A stretch of 64,000 nucleotides of DNA from Epiperipatus broadwayi (GCA_028023455.1 JAQFVV010006313.1:2180992-2244991); one strand, 5' to 3'; shown: positions 1-16,705, counted from the first letter of the stretch. Numbers and translations: made by a program. Notes: a model not told the origin generated them from the sequence alone.

Positions 1-906
1 GATTTGCTAAAGCAGAGTGCGGTGCGATCGAACTCAAACCATGCCAAAGAGATAATGGACTTACAATGATTCGTCTTATTGCACACACACGCAGTCTGAT
101 TTTTACACTTCAATATTCGTTGTATACACATATCACTAAAGTTTTAAAAATTCTGAAGAAATTAATTATACTAAGAAAATATTAATCTATGAATTTCTCC
201 AATCCTTTTATTTAGTAAGAAATTCATTTGCTTTCATAAATAATAGCAGCGAATTGTGAAACTGTTTGAATCAACAAAATAGCATAGAAATTTAACAAAA
301 AACACTGGACATCAATGGAGCACTGAGAACTGGAGAAATTGCTATAATTCGAATGGCAATCATGATTCTCTTTGCAAAGTGGCTGACCAGGTGTCACAGT
401 GTTTTTCAAGACAACTCGGCAAACCCATGGCAAGTCTTCAAGAAACACCTTTGCGGTCTGACAACCAGAGCTATCTTATAACATCCCACAGACTGTATGC
501 AGACACATGGGAACAGATCACTCTAGATGAGCCAACAATCAAACCTCTTAAACTGACATCTAAGTTATAAATTGATCTGTCAACTGAAACTACAAAAGAC
601 AAGAAAGAAGAGGTATGAAGATAGAGAAAGTGATGACAGAAATACTGATGAAAAGGGGAAAAAACAAAGACAACACAAAATAGATAAAACCTGCCACCAA
701 ATGAAAAATGGCTGCTTGATTTGATGCGGTGTAACCAAAGACCAAGATGTGACATAAAACTTCACAAGATAAAAGAGAAACGCAAATTCAAGTTGAATTC
801 AATCAATGTAAACAAAGACTAAAACGAATGTAAACGAATAGTGCTGTAATCTAATGTAATCTGTATAATCTGTATTCCAATAAATATTTCCTTAATAAAA
901 AAAAAA
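1..906 (+). other. Unclassified sequence ending in a poly(A) signal and A-run, retrocopy-like
   Basis: This stretch is less AT-rich than what follows. It ends with AATAAA at 879-884, then a run of A at 897-906, which is what an mRNA-derived or LINE-derived 3' end looks like. A 63-residue frame lies at 379-570, and a second frame over about 345-480 is also open, but neither shows a motif I recognise. It could be the 3' part of a retrotransposon, a processed pseudogene, or the 3' end of a host transcript whose body lies outside the window. No function is proposed. Confidence 0.3.
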
Positions 907-2439
907 TTGTTATTAAATAGACTGAATTATTTAAATTGATTTAAGGTCTATTAATAACCCAAATCAAACTCTATCATAGTGACACCAAAAACTCATTCAC
1001 AAAGATATTAAAAAATGTATAAAATATTATATTAGTTTTACACAATAATTATAAATTATTTATTTAAAATTTAACAGAAATGATTTTATACTAAACATAT
1101 GGGTTTATCAAAGTACAATAACTAAAGACTAGAATACTGGACAAATATAGTTCTAACATTTTACTGGGGGCCTTTTATGCTGCAGGCTTTGGATTTTGAA
1201 GTGTATATTTTGATTGGATGTTCAAATGTGTGTCATTCCTTTAGTGGGTAGATGAGAGAGAGAAGCTTCAGTGTCCATGTTGTTGATCAGTGAACGGTCA
1301 GGTCAATAGTTTATACTGTAATGGAAATTGGTTATGCCAGAAGGGGTGAGCTTGTCATTGGGGTAGCCTTAGCGACACATATTATCAATGTAAACACTGG
1401 AGATGGTTGATCCTTTCATTTTCTGGAGACTGCTTGGTTGTTTTTAAATGGGTACCGCATCGCACAGTACGTGCATGTAACCACCGTAGATTCTTCTCTA
1501 GAAAATTTTATAGTGAAGAGCAGCGAAATAACTGGAACTTTTGATCATGAAAAAGTGTACAATAAAAACAGTTCAGTTCACTAATGAATTGAAGAAAAGT
1601 GAGTGAACGTGAATCTAAGTGAATTTATCTGCATCTAAATCAGTACCTGCGCTAAAAATGTTTAGCTTTTACATGTCTCCAGTTCTACTGTTCTCCCACC
1701 TGTTTTCTTGGAAACATCTAGAATCGGCATTATTAAAAATAACTCCAGTTAATCTAGTATTTTAAAACTATTAATTAAAAATCTTAACATTTCCAACTAA
1801 TTACTTTTATTACAATATTATAAACAATGCCAAACTTTTTACATTACAATAGATTAAATTTTATTTTTAGATTAGGCATTGTTTTACACCGTTACAAAAT
1901 AATCTTTTACAAAAAGATAAATTATTTATTAATAAAATTTACTTTTTAAAAAACCAAAAATTTAACAGTATTTCAAATTTTAACTTTAACACTACCCACT
2001 GTAAATACAATAGATCGCACATCAAGGTAATTAATTAAAAACATTGTCCCTTACATTAGACAATGTTTGAAATAAATAAAAAATAAACTTTATAAATCTC
2101 ATTCAATTTTCTTTTTAAAGTTCTTTTTTTTTACAAAATGATTTGCAAACTGATTTCGTCTAATTTGCGAGTATGTGCGTTATATAGCTTATATCAAGCA
2201 CACATTAAAAAATAAAATATAAAATTTTAATAATAAACATTAAAATTTTACAATTTAAATATAATATTTAACCCTTCTTTGACCTCATATTTGGAAAATA
2301 AAAATTACTATCTTTTTTATATTTTGAAACTGCAACGAAGAAGTGTTTCAATACACATATATATATATATATATTATTTATAGTTTTATATTTAATGTTT
2401 TCAAGGTTATAGATGTAAATAAAGTAGTTTTAGGATTAA
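907..2439. other. Gene-free AT-rich DNA with a less AT-rich island at about 1140-1560
   Basis: No convincing coding region is visible. The island at 1140-1560 has clearly more G+C than its surroundings. On the minus strand near 1450-1500 a short frame contains a C-x2-C pair that could be a zinc-finger relic, but the frame is short and interrupted. A short (AT)n run lies near 2357-2375. Confidence 0.3.
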
Positions 2440-2505
2440 ACTGTGTTTATTTTTGCCTACTTCCGAACGTTTCGACGAAATAGCATCAGCTATTGTCAAG
2501 GTTAT
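2440..2505 (-). other. Hammerhead-like / Penelope-type repeat motif (weak)
   Basis: On the minus strand the order is CTGATG, then GAAAC within CGAAACGTTCGG. These are the two conserved strings of a hammerhead ribozyme core, here only nine bases apart. The pairing normally expected between them (stem II) is not visible. Instead there is a small hairpin ATAGC-TGAT-GCTAT. This is either a decayed hammerhead of the kind known from Penelope-like elements and retrozymes, or an unrelated repeat tail. Confidence 0.2.
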
Positions 2506-2517
2506 CTTTTCAAATAA

Positions 2518-2912
2518 AAATAGTTAGATCTCAAATAGTAAACGAGATTGAGTGTGAGGTAAAGAATGAGATTGAGCATAGAATAGTTGACCATTCAAAA
2601 TATATATATGAATTAACAAAATTTTTATTTTCTTCAGTTTCACCATTAATTGTTTTCAAGTTTATATTAGAAGAAATAAAATAAATAGTTTCCATAAAAC
2701 TGGGATACCTAGGGCATCATCAGCTCTATTTAAAACAGCTTTATGGAAAACACTTATTTTATCTCTTTCTTCTAATATAAACTTGAAAACAATTAATGGT
2801 GAAACTGAAGAAAATAAACATTTTGTTAATTCACATGTTTCCAATTGTCAACTACTTTACCTCAATCTCATTCTCTATCTCACACTATCTTGTTATTATT
2901 TGTGATCTAACT
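2518..2912. repeat. Foldback element, about 170-bp arms
   Basis: The sequence from 2518 to about 2695 is repeated in inverted orientation from about 2740 to 2912. Matching landmarks are AGTTAGATCTCAAATA on the left against TTTGTGATCTAACT on the right, and TTCAAGTTTATATTAGAAG against CTTCTAATATAAACTTGAA. The spacer of roughly 45 bases contains a second, shorter inverted repeat (TTTCCATAAA / TTTATGGAAA). The arms differ at scattered positions and by small indels, so it is not recent. It has no coding capacity and looks like a MITE or foldback transposon. Confidence 0.8.
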
Positions 2913-3365
2913 TTTTTCAGAGTGAAATTAATTTATCAGCCAGGTGGAATAAGAAAACTTAAGAGTTTTTAAACTCATAATCAATTATATAAGATGCATC
3001 ATAACAAAGCAAAAATTCATTTTGTGCAATATTAATCAAGTCTGAATTACATTTCTTTATTTAATTTTTATTTGATTTCAACTGCATTTATTAATACAAA
3101 TAAATCCAGAAAGTATGGTTGAAAAATTAATATCCCTGCAAAATAAGTAAAATTTTAGTGGTTAGATATTAATCAAAAATAAAGAATTTTGATAAAGGAA
3201 TCTAAAGTGAATCAAAAATAAAATTTAAAATATATATTGTGTTTTTTTCCTATATGCTTTATTTTAATTTAAAAAAAAATCATTATTCAGAGATTTATAT
3301 TTTTGATCTAGGTAAAAATCAAAATGGTGGCATATTAAAGTGAGAAATTATCATAAATAAAATAT
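2913..3365. other. Gene-free AT-rich DNA
   Basis: No gene, strong repeat or structured element was seen here. Confidence 0.4.
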
Positions 3366-3369
3366 TCCC

Positions 3370-3455
3370 CACATGGTTTGGCACAGGTGGTAGAATTGAC
3401 TTGAGATGAGAAAGTCACAGAATTGATTCTGACATTTGCAGGTCTGGCTTTCTAA
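3370..3455 (+). repeat. tRNA-derived SINE-like copy (family shared with about 42.0 kb)
   Basis: The stretch GGTGGTAGAATTGACTTGAG, then AGAAAGTCACAG, TTGATTCTGA and TTTGCAGGTCTG matches in order a minus-strand sequence at 41980-42095. The tRNA resemblance lies in an A-box-like stretch (GGTAGA) followed about 30 bases later by a degenerate B box. This copy is the more decayed of the two. It does not fold as a functional tRNA. Confidence 0.55.
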
Positions 3456-4977
3456 CTTTTATGAATTCCTGAAAAATAGAACAATTGGCGATTTTTTTTT
3501 ATGAAAAAGTATTACTAATATTGTAACATTTTTGCCACATGTTAGTAAAATTAATATATTTGTTAAAACGTTTAATCATTAATTACCACTTTTGCAATTT
3601 TAAACTTTATTTTTAAATGGGTTTTATATTTTTTTAAATTAAGGGAACAAACTAAAATTTTGTCATAAAAACCAATTGCAATTGCTTATTCTTACTTGAA
3701 GATATGTTGAATATGAGAGATTTTTAGGAAATAATTAAGCTCAGTGACGATGCAATCTATGCTGTATTAAATCACATGATTTCAATTATATACTAACCAA
3801 AAAATTTAAATAAAAAAAACTGTAAAGAAACAAATTAAAATTCATAAACTTATTAAATTTCATGAATCTCATTTATGGAAGCAGCCATTTTTGTTTTTCA
3901 TTGAATATAACTTTATCAAATCTCTGTGTGAATATTTTAAATTATATTTTTGTTTGTAATTTAAATTGTATTTGCTTTGTTGGTGTTTTTTAAAAATGTT
4001 TTTTTTTTTATTTATAATATACAGTACATATTAGCAACATATACATTGAACTATGTTTAATTTAAAAGCTTACATATGAAATACTATTTAATTATTACAA
4101 TCAAGGTGTTAAAAGTAAGATGCTGTCTCCAACTTTGTATTATTAAATATGACTTTAATAACACTTTAAGTGCCACATTCCATCTGATTGATAAATTACT
4201 TTTACTCTGAATTACCAACAATGTTGACAAAGATATACTTATAAATATCAGAGTACCTAAGAATAAGTGGATTGATTTTATTCTTGATTCCTTTGTTTAA
4301 CATTTAGAGTGCTTTTAAGTCATAGGGAAAAGTGATTTACTCCCTTTGTTTCCATATACACTGAGCTATGTTTAATTTAAAAATACACATTAGCATAACT
4401 TTAGTAAAACATATTGTGATTTAATGAATGATAAATCCAAATAGTATATAATGTTTTCATTAAATCAGAGAAAATTATTACTGATTTTATAAGGTACATA
4501 ATGTCATATTCTGAAATAAGCTGTAAATTTCAAAAGAATCAGTTATTGATCAGAACTTTGTACCACTGAATCAGCTAAAATTGTAACTAAAATAAGGGAT
4601 CATTTTTTTACTGAAAGGGAAAAAGCCTTAAATCTATGATTAAATGATGTGAATTGTAAAAAAATTACAGTTGACAGTCCTATAGTGCATCAAAAAGCCT
4701 TCATTTCCATGAAGAATTTAACCTCCAATCACACAATTTCAAGCTATTTATTGCAAATAAAAGATCATTGTAATGATTCCATAATTATTACTCCTAAAAT
4801 TATTAAAATAACCACCTGCCAATAATGAAGCTGCCTCTATATTTTTCTTAGAATATAAACAAATTATTAAAGAAAAATTGTCTGGAATAGGTATTTAATT
4901 GTGACAAAATAAAGTTATGAATAATTTAAGTCATACATTTATTGTAAATATATATATAAAATATTCAGATCATCCTC
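3456..4977. other. Gene-free AT-rich DNA
   Basis: No coding region or clear repeat structure was recognised. Homopolymer runs are common. Confidence 0.4.
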
Positions 4978-5091
4978 CCAAATGTTATGATATTTCAGCA
5001 ACACCCTCTGTGAATAAATTTTAAGTCAGAACTTCAAACTTTAGTTTATTCACAGAGAGCATTGATGAAATATCATAACATTTGGGGAATG
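4978..5091. repeat. Short foldback element, about 43-bp arms
   Basis: CCCAAATGTTATGATATTTC at the left end is matched in inverted orientation by GAAATATCATAACATTTGGG at the right end. Homology continues inward to CTGTGAATAAA / TTTATTCACAG, with a few mismatches. The loop is about 26 bases. Non-coding, MITE-like. Confidence 0.8.
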
Positions 5092-5424
5092 ATTTGAAAA
5101 TTTGCTATTTGATCTTCAACTAGCAATATGCACTGGAATATTTTCTTGTCAACATATAGATAAATGTAATTATCAATTTATTATTAATTACAAATATTTT
5201 TTAACATTTTATTTACATTATAATCTTAATTTATATATGCACACTGTAAACATGAAGAATCTGTTTTATATATGCACATATGTACTGTAAACAATAGGTT
5301 GCTTGACAACAGGTTGATATTGTTGATTGTTATTGATATTGGAATTGTCTAAGCATTGACTGATTTTAATGATCACAATACTTTTTGTGGTTCTTATGTA
5401 CTCCTGATGCTCATGTTTGTGATG

Positions 5425-5640
5425 TCAGAATGCTGTATCTTTCTCAAGTGGGGGGAGAGGTGTTTGCCATTGTAGTATGCTGTATTAAAAAGTCAAATTT
5501 CTAACAATATGAAAAATATAAATGTGTCTTCAAAAATAATAAACATTCTGTTATTAAATAAAAACAGGTAATTGTGACTTTTTAATAAGGCATTCTCCAT
5601 CGCAAATTTTCTCCTTTCCCCCAATGGAACAAGGCATGGC
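5425..5640. repeat. Imperfect foldback element
   Basis: The left arm (about 5440-5495, including TGGGGGGAGAG and ATTAAAAAGTCA) is matched in inverted orientation by the right arm (about 5575-5632, including TGACTTTTTAAT and CTCCTTTCCCCCA). The spacer is about 80 bases and AT-rich. Arm similarity is moderate, so this is older than the element at 4978. Confidence 0.6.
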
Positions 5641-7544
5641 ATTCAACCGTCATAAATATGGGGCAGCAGGCCTATTACCTAAGTACTCTTTTTGTATTAT
5701 AATCAAATCTTGTCGAAAAAATGTGACCTACTTATAAACATTTGTATGTCAGAGGGATATGTCGTTTGCGACTCTACTGTCTATAAAATCATTTGAGATT
5801 AAAATTAATGCAACTATTACAATAGGCAATTAACTTTTATTCACAGCATAAAATACTTTTTAAGGGAAAAGTGCAGTCCATCCACTGTCTTGTTGCATGC
5901 TGTGCTTTGAAAGTATTTCAGAAACCTATTATAGCACTTGCATTATATATGATATATTAAGCACTGAAAGTGTGTTAAAATATATATATCATAGAATTTG
6001 CTATTATTCATGATCTTTGATGCCTAATCAGAGGTTTAGAGCCAAATTATTCGTGTAAGAGGATTATTATAATGTCTAAAGACTATTTTTTTTATTATAC
6101 ACAAAGAAAGCTAATAAATTGGAAATATATGCTATTTATTTTTGTTAAATATTAAATTTAAAAAAAAAAAAAAGGTTTTGTTTAAATCTTTAAAACACAC
6201 TCACACTTGAAAAAATTTGCATTTTCTTTTGTTTAATTTGTTTCTCTCTTAGGATTTAGAATTTACAAATGTCAATAAAACAAATGAGTTGTAACAATTT
6301 AGTAATTTATTTATCCTTTGGCATACGTATTTATATTTGAAAAAAAAAAAACCCATAAAGACAGGTGAAAATTAGGCACTAGGCTATTACATCTAAGTAA
6401 CTAGAACTTTATAATATATCGCAGGGATAATAAATAGTCTTTTGTTATTCTCTTAAAATACTTTAGAATAGCATTTTAATGTTTGGTATTAATGTTGTCG
6501 ACGTCAATACATGCATTGAATCTTTAAAAAGATAATTTTATCTGAAAAATTAACTATTTCTAAATTTAAATGTGTAATTCATAAACAATTAAAATATAAA
6601 ATGAATTTGTGAAATAGTTGTGAAGCTGGATAATTTAATATATTTTATTTTATCTTAAAAACGTGCATAATCAACTAGTATACCATTGTTATAAGCTAAA
6701 TAATACAAAATTAAAATGGCAAAACACAAAAAAATGTCAATGATATTAAATTGAATGTGATTTGAAATAAATAAGAGACTTCAAGATCACAAAAAATTTG
6801 CTATTAAAAAAAACACCTCTTTGATTTCTTTTTCATACCTTAAATAAACATAGTGGATCACAGAGGTTCTAATATCCCGTCCAAACTCCCTTGATATTGA
6901 GACTGATGTTAACATTTGACTATTTATACGGTCAACGTGGATTGTCTGTTTAACAACTTGCATCGGCTAATGTGATAAGTTTATTGGTTTCTATTTTTAG
7001 TTTAAAATAAACAAACGAAAAAAAATATCCACCATATTTTTTTCTTAGATTCTCGATATTTCTAAGTGAGATATCAGTAGGACATTTTGTTTAAAGGCAG
7101 GATGAACTGGTATGTGCATGTGATTGACAACTTTTTTTATATATATTTACAATGATAAAAGACAAAATAAATTATGATTTCTCATATTCCAGAGTTTATA
7201 AAGTCATCAATCAAAGCAGAGAAAACTAAAAATAATAAAATCAGATAGTTTGCGCTTAATGGTGCTTTTTTAGCTGAATATAATTGAAAACCACATTAAA
7301 GCAACAGAATAGTGCATGAATTGGGGTATCAGGGAGGCTAATATTTATCCAGAAATCATGGTTATTATAAAGTTAGAAAAAAAGTTGAAATTTAATTGAT
7401 TTGAAAATTAGACATATATTTTTCTATAAAGATATAAATAGAGGAAGCATTAGGAGTGGGAATAACATTCAATATAAACGAAGATAAAACACTATATTAT
7501 GAAGATTAAAGATATTAATCAATCAATCATTAATATTCTATCTT
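5641..7544. other. Gene-free AT-rich DNA
   Basis: No gene or structured repeat was recognised. Poly(A)/poly(T) runs occur at 6160-6175 and 6341-6352. Confidence 0.4.
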
Positions 7545-7965
7545 ATTGACAGATCCAAAGAGCAGTCACACCACAAATTCATTAATTTCTCCATTCCATT
7601 CTCTTCGTTGCTCAGCTCTTCAATTACAACTATCTTTTCCCATCTCATATTATCCAGCAAGGCCATTTTTTTCATCCTTTCTTCTTGTTTCCCCACACCA
7701 TTTCATCCAAAACATCTTTCATTAAACTACTCTTTAAACTTTTAATATATGTTCAAATTCAGTTTCTTTTTGTATAATGTTTTTAATCAACCTTTTTTAT
7801 TTAATTTATTGTTTTTAAAATTTTCTCATCATTTTATTCATTCCACTGATTATTTTTATCTTTCTCCATGACCACATCTCAACGGCTTCCATTCTGTTTT
7901 TATTTTTTTTTACTCATTGTTGACGTTTTACAACCACACAATAATACAATCTACCCATAACCTTT
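7545..7965 (-). pseudogene. Decayed LINE ORF2 fragment (C-terminal thumb/connection region)
   Basis: Read on the minus strand across frameshifts, the sequence shows the ordered landmarks typical of the C-terminus of endonuclease-reverse transcriptase LINEs: MEAVEMWSWRK near 7890, a lysine-rich stretch, GETRRKDEKNGLAG near 7680, and EQREEWR near 7600. In RTE-like and related LINEs these correspond to the 'EMWCWRR...GKRRRG...REEWR' pattern downstream of the RT core. No YADD or endonuclease motif is present, so the copy is strongly truncated. AATCAATCAATCATTAATA just beyond its 3' end (near 7518-7536) may be the remains of a simple-repeat tail. The family cannot be fixed from this fragment. Confidence 0.55.
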
Positions 7966-8223
7966 AATTAATCTTTACCTTAATTTTCTCTTTAAAAGAC
8001 CATTAAATATTTTCTTTCTCATAATAAATTTTTCTTTTACCAATGCTATTCTTATTGAAAATTTATCAAATAAAATGGCCATCTTAATGAAATATACAAA
8101 TGAGAAAATATCAATTAACTTCTAACAAGGTATCATGCATGTAAAAAATGCATATAAATAGAGCTCTTACATAAATGAAAAACAGAAATAAATGTATTGT
8201 ATGTGAATATATATATATATATA

Positions 8224-8287
8224 TATTTCTGATATAAAAATACCAATATATATATATATATATATTGGTATTTTTATATCAGAAATA
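8224..8287. repeat. Perfect 64-bp palindrome with (AT)n core
   Basis: TATTTCTGATATAAAAATAC is repeated exactly in inverted orientation on either side of an AT-alternating centre at 8255/8256. All 32 base pairs match and the symmetry stops abruptly at both ends. Such a sequence can extrude a cruciform. It is probably a very young foldback or the result of a hairpin-mediated event. Confidence 0.9.
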
Positions 8288-8524
8288 AATATGATAGGCA
8301 TCAAAATAAAGATTACAGCAGAATTAAATAATATTATTACCAATAGAAAATTTGTTAAGATTACAATTATTCTATATACCCATCACAGGAAGTGGTCATC
8401 AATTAATAAGATATGCACTATGGCAAAACAAAAGAAACAAAACCTGTTTAAAAGTAAAATAATAACAATACAGATGACATCTCTAATTTTCAAAAGTCTT
8501 TCCAAGAATATAAACTAGAAGAGC

Positions 8525-9195
<671 letters not shown>

Positions 9196-12100
9196 AATAC
9201 AAAAAAAAAAAAACAAATTCAGCAGTGAGTTTTTATATGACACAAGGCAATGTATGAAGAAAGAAAGTTTTATAAAAATAATTATAGTAATCTATTTAGA
9301 AAGTTTAACTCTTCTGTACTGTAACAGGTTTATTGCTTTTCCTGGTGACACTTGTTGTAATCATTCAACTTTTGATTTTAGTATTAAATTGCTATTTTAT
9401 ATAAGAATGCAAATAATTAAAAAAAATGAATTATAATAATAATAAAGGATGCTTTTATCATTGAATGGTTAGCAGTGTAACTTCAACTAATGAAGAAAGT
9501 CTTTTGTGATTGAAATTTGTTTTTAAAATGTGAATGGATAAATGTTAATCTCTGACAAATCTATCAAATTCTGCTTTAAAATATTAAAATTGCTTTATAA
9601 TTTTTAGAATATTTCAAAAGATTTTAACACAGTGTTTTTTATAATATATGATTACTCAGTTTCATGAAACAGAGTAATCAGTTCTCCATTGTTTATTATC
9701 TTCTATTTTTAAAAATAAAGCATATATTTTGATTTTTAACAATTATTACACAATTATTGTGCAAAAGAAATCATGATTTTTAATAAACTTTGCAAAAATA
9801 TCAAGTTTTTAATTATTCCAAAACTTTTTTTGATGTAAACTCACAAATGATTTTGAAACAGATTATAAAGCATTAAGTTTATCAAAAATGTGGAGACAAG
9901 ATCAAAATACTTTGACCTCGCTACTACTTGACTATACTGACATCTTAGATATTTTTTAATTAAAAAAATCAATGGTAAAAAGAATCTAGGTTTGTCATTT
10001 AAAAAGATAAGTGAAATATCTCACTAAATGGATATAGAGGTATGATTTAAGAGAATATAATTATAGCAATTTTTTTTAGGAATTCTGTGCCTACTTTATT
10101 GATTAGTTAAACACCTGAAATACAATAAAATACTAATAAAATATTTTAATAATATTATATAAAAATGTATAAATGTTAAATAGCAAGTTAAATTACAGTA
10201 AAAATAAATGTCTCAAATTATTAAAAGGCACAAACAACATTTTGGTCATATATTTGACCTATAGATGATTAATATTTTGTACATAGAGCAGGGTGATAAA
10301 AAAAGAAAGATTAAAGTGGCATGGTTCATAGACAACCATAAAAATGTAATTTATAAGAAAGATAACATTTTATTGATCAAATGGAATATATACATTTTCT
10401 AATTTGAGTAATGGGCTTACACAGTCATTTCAGCATTTAAAAGAACAGCAGGTTCAGTCAATCTATGAGAGCTATGATTTTGGTAGACCTCAGCAAAAGT
10501 GCACTTAGCAATGTCTAAGTTGCAAATAAAAACCCACCTATTTAATGTTGCCAGTATAAAAAATGTTTTGCAATCAAATTACAAAAACACACAATGTAAA
10601 AACTTAATAAAAGGAAGTTTGTTTACTTAATAAAAAGATGAAAATCTTATTAATAGGTGGATAACTTCCTTGGAAAACTATGTAGTAATAAAGAAAAAGT
10701 GTTCCAGGAATATTAAAAATGCTAACAAATGTATAAAGAAAAATACTTGAAATTATTAGGGAAAGCTAAACATGAAAAATATACCCTTATGATTAAAAAT
10801 CATTTATGCATTATATACTTTAAGAAGGTCACCACAAGTCATTAACAGTGAGGTTTTCATTAAACCAAATAAAAATATCAAAATAAAGTCTCCAAATAAT
10901 TATAATAAAGTAAATTACATTCAAGTATTAAAAGAAATAGGAGTTAACCTTTTGCATTGGATGTGAAGATTGGAAGAAAAGATATTAACTCTATGAGCAG
11001 TTGAGAATTAGTTAAAGTGTTGAAACATTAAATTTGTAGAACTATTATATTTTCAATTCTGTACAATTAACAGAGTTTATATTACATGGGGACATAAAGA
11101 AGATTAATATTGATTAGAGTGAATGACAGATTGGTTATCTATATCTCTAAATTTTTTTACAGCATTTTGATGAATCTTTGACAAATAAAATTAAACTTCA
11201 GCGATTAAAAATGAATATAATTTTTTTTTAACTTTACCAAAATATTACTTTTTTTTTTTTAATAAATAATAAGCTATACCTATGGTTTTGCTTGTATTAG
11301 TAGAATAATGTTAAATTAAAATTACAAAAGATAATAATTAAAATATATTTGCTAAATAATATGTAAGTTACGAACAATAGAACAAAAGAATATAATACAA
11401 TATATAGCTGTTTCTATGGTCTATATATTTATATATTATTCACATGAAATAATAATACATGAGTTATCAGTAGTAGTAGTATCACAAAAATATACCTTTT
11501 TATGATCAGTTATACTCCTGAATTTGATTACCTATTTCAAGTTTAGTTTAAGTATATGTCTCACATAATAATTTTATGAAATTTAAGTGTTATTTTATTC
11601 AACCTCCACTTGCAAGTGAGAAATTAAATACATTATGGGAACAAAATTTAATTAATTTAAAATATATTTACAAATCAAATTTTATCTCGTTTTATCAATT
11701 ATAATTCTCTCTATTTCTATAATATGTAGACTATATATAACATTATATCTATTTTTAAAAAAAAAATCAACATTTGTAATCTTTTAATTAGTTCTAGCCC
11801 CTTTTTACACTTTTATGAACTTATTCAAAAAAGATTAGGATTTGTACATAATTATTGCAAATTACTGAAAGTTAAAGACAATTAACTACCAAAAGCAAAA
11901 ATTTATATCCTACATAATTCTTTACAAAAAAAAGACATATAAGATTCATCAAGATTGGCGCAATATTTGTTAAGTTATTAAATATCAAACAAACAAACAA
12001 ACAAATTTCATATTTATATAGAAATAAGGGTATTTCATATATTGAATAAACATTACAAGAACAGTCCATCTAAAAGCAAAAACAAAAGAGAGCAAGCTCA

Positions 12101-13131
12101 AATTCAAAAGGTAATGTTTAATATCTTCAAAACAGTACAATTACAAATAACGTCAGAATAATAATATAAATAAAAGCATAAGGGATTTAATTAATTATAG
12201 AATTAAACTAGAGTCGAGTGATTTGGTTAAAGAAAGCATCTGCTAAATTAAAGTAAATATTTGTATGTGTTGAAAATACATTATTTAATTAAAAATCTTT
12301 TATTGGTTATTACTTACTAAGAATCCGAATAATTGAATTTTATTAAAATGACAATATGTGATCTACTATCAATGTAGAAACGTATGGAAAGATATATTTT
12401 GAAATAAATGAAAGACCAAAATGACATGGACATTGATGACCGGAATGATAGTAGAAATGATAAGAAATGAACAATTAAAGTTTTATATTCCAGGAAATTG
12501 TGTGTAATCTAAAGAAAGAACACAGTTGTCATTGAAGGATAATATAAGAATACTTGGTGGAATGAAATATAAAAGAAAAACTATGAATCAAATGAATAAA
12601 ATGATTAAATTTTAGATATCAATTATCCTGTAGGATGTTTTATGCGTAAATGGTGAGTATGTTCAAAAATAAAATGCCGTGATTTGTTAATCTGAATTAA
12701 AAAAACGGATAAATAGAATTATGTTTTTAAATAAACAAAAAATATCTAGAATGATAATAATTATTCATCTAGTAGTAATTACCAATTCTTTTAATATATA
12801 TACATGCACACATTACACGCTATCTTAATATTATGAGAAATGTTAAATATAAGACGGAAAACTTCAATACGTATTACTATTAATGAAGTAAATATTTCTT
12901 TCTCAACTGATTTTAAAGATTACATTAAACAAATAGAGAAGTTCTGGACTTGGTTTATTTGTCTTGTAGAAATTTTCCAGTAAAATAATTTTATTTTAAA
13001 AATTTTAATGCGCTCTTGTGATAAATATCTTATGGGATTAATTAATCAGTTGCTTAATTAAATACTAAAAATGCCACAACAAAAGCAAAATATTAATAAA
13101 AAATGTCATATTTCTTCATTCACTTTTAATA
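9196..13131. other. Gene-free AT-rich DNA
   Basis: About 3.9 kb without a supportable gene. A short perfect hairpin around 9650-9680 (GATTACTC / GAGTAATC) and a few (AAAC) repeats at about 11985-12004 are the only structures noted. Confidence 0.4.
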
Positions 13132-15905
<2,774 letters not shown>

Positions 15906-16622
15906 AGTTGTCCATACCTAAATAAAAAGTTAACATTGAATGAAAATATAGAATCATAATTAGGGGATTTTTTTCAGTCTCTCTCTTTATCTTTCATAAC
16001 TATCTTGGTTAGTCATTACACTTTCCTGGTAATAATTTACAAAAATTCACTTTTATCTGATGTGATAGTAAATATCCTTTAATATTAAAAAGATCATTAT
16101 AAACATTTTCATCTTGTCTTCAAGACAACACCGTTGGTATTTTAGTTAAGCACTACTATAGACACCTAACAAATTAATAATAATACTAAAATTAATTGTG
16201 ATTCGTTATACAATTATGCTTAATTAATTCAACTATAAGAAATTTTAACTAATTATTAACAATTTAAAATATTGAATTTCATTGACATCTGAAACAAAAC
16301 TTATAAAAAAATGAAACGAATTAGGCAAATACCAAATCCAATTACTACTATAGATATCAATAATTATTGATTATTTATTTGTACAATATCAAAAAATATA
16401 TAGTATTTGGAAAATATTTGTTTTATGAATAAAAATGAATCTAAACACTAAGAATAACTATGGGTGGGTGTAATGATTACTCAATTTAAAATATATTTTT
16501 TTAAATTTCTATTTATAATAAGAAAATAAATAAATATGATTCTAGTTAAAAAATTGTTTTGAGATTAAAGATATATAACAATAATAAATATATACTTTTA
16601 TTTGGTAATATGGTTGTAGTCT
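15906..16622. other. Gene-free AT-rich DNA
   Basis: No coding region, RNA gene or clear repeat was recognised. Confidence 0.4.
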
Positions 16623-16676
16623 TATAGACAAAGATGCGATGGCCCCGTTTTCGTACTAAAACACATAAAAATGCTG

Positions 16677-16705
16677 TTTCCTGGTTCGACATGTTCGAAC
16701 CCGGA
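16677..16705. repeat. Near-palindromic GGTTCGA...TTCGAACC motif
   Basis: CCTGGTTCGACATGTTCGAACCCGG forms a short hairpin built from two copies of a tRNA B-box-like string (GGTTCGA) facing each other. It lies inside the TIR element. No A box or tRNA fold accompanies it, so it is not called as a tRNA. Confidence 0.5.
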
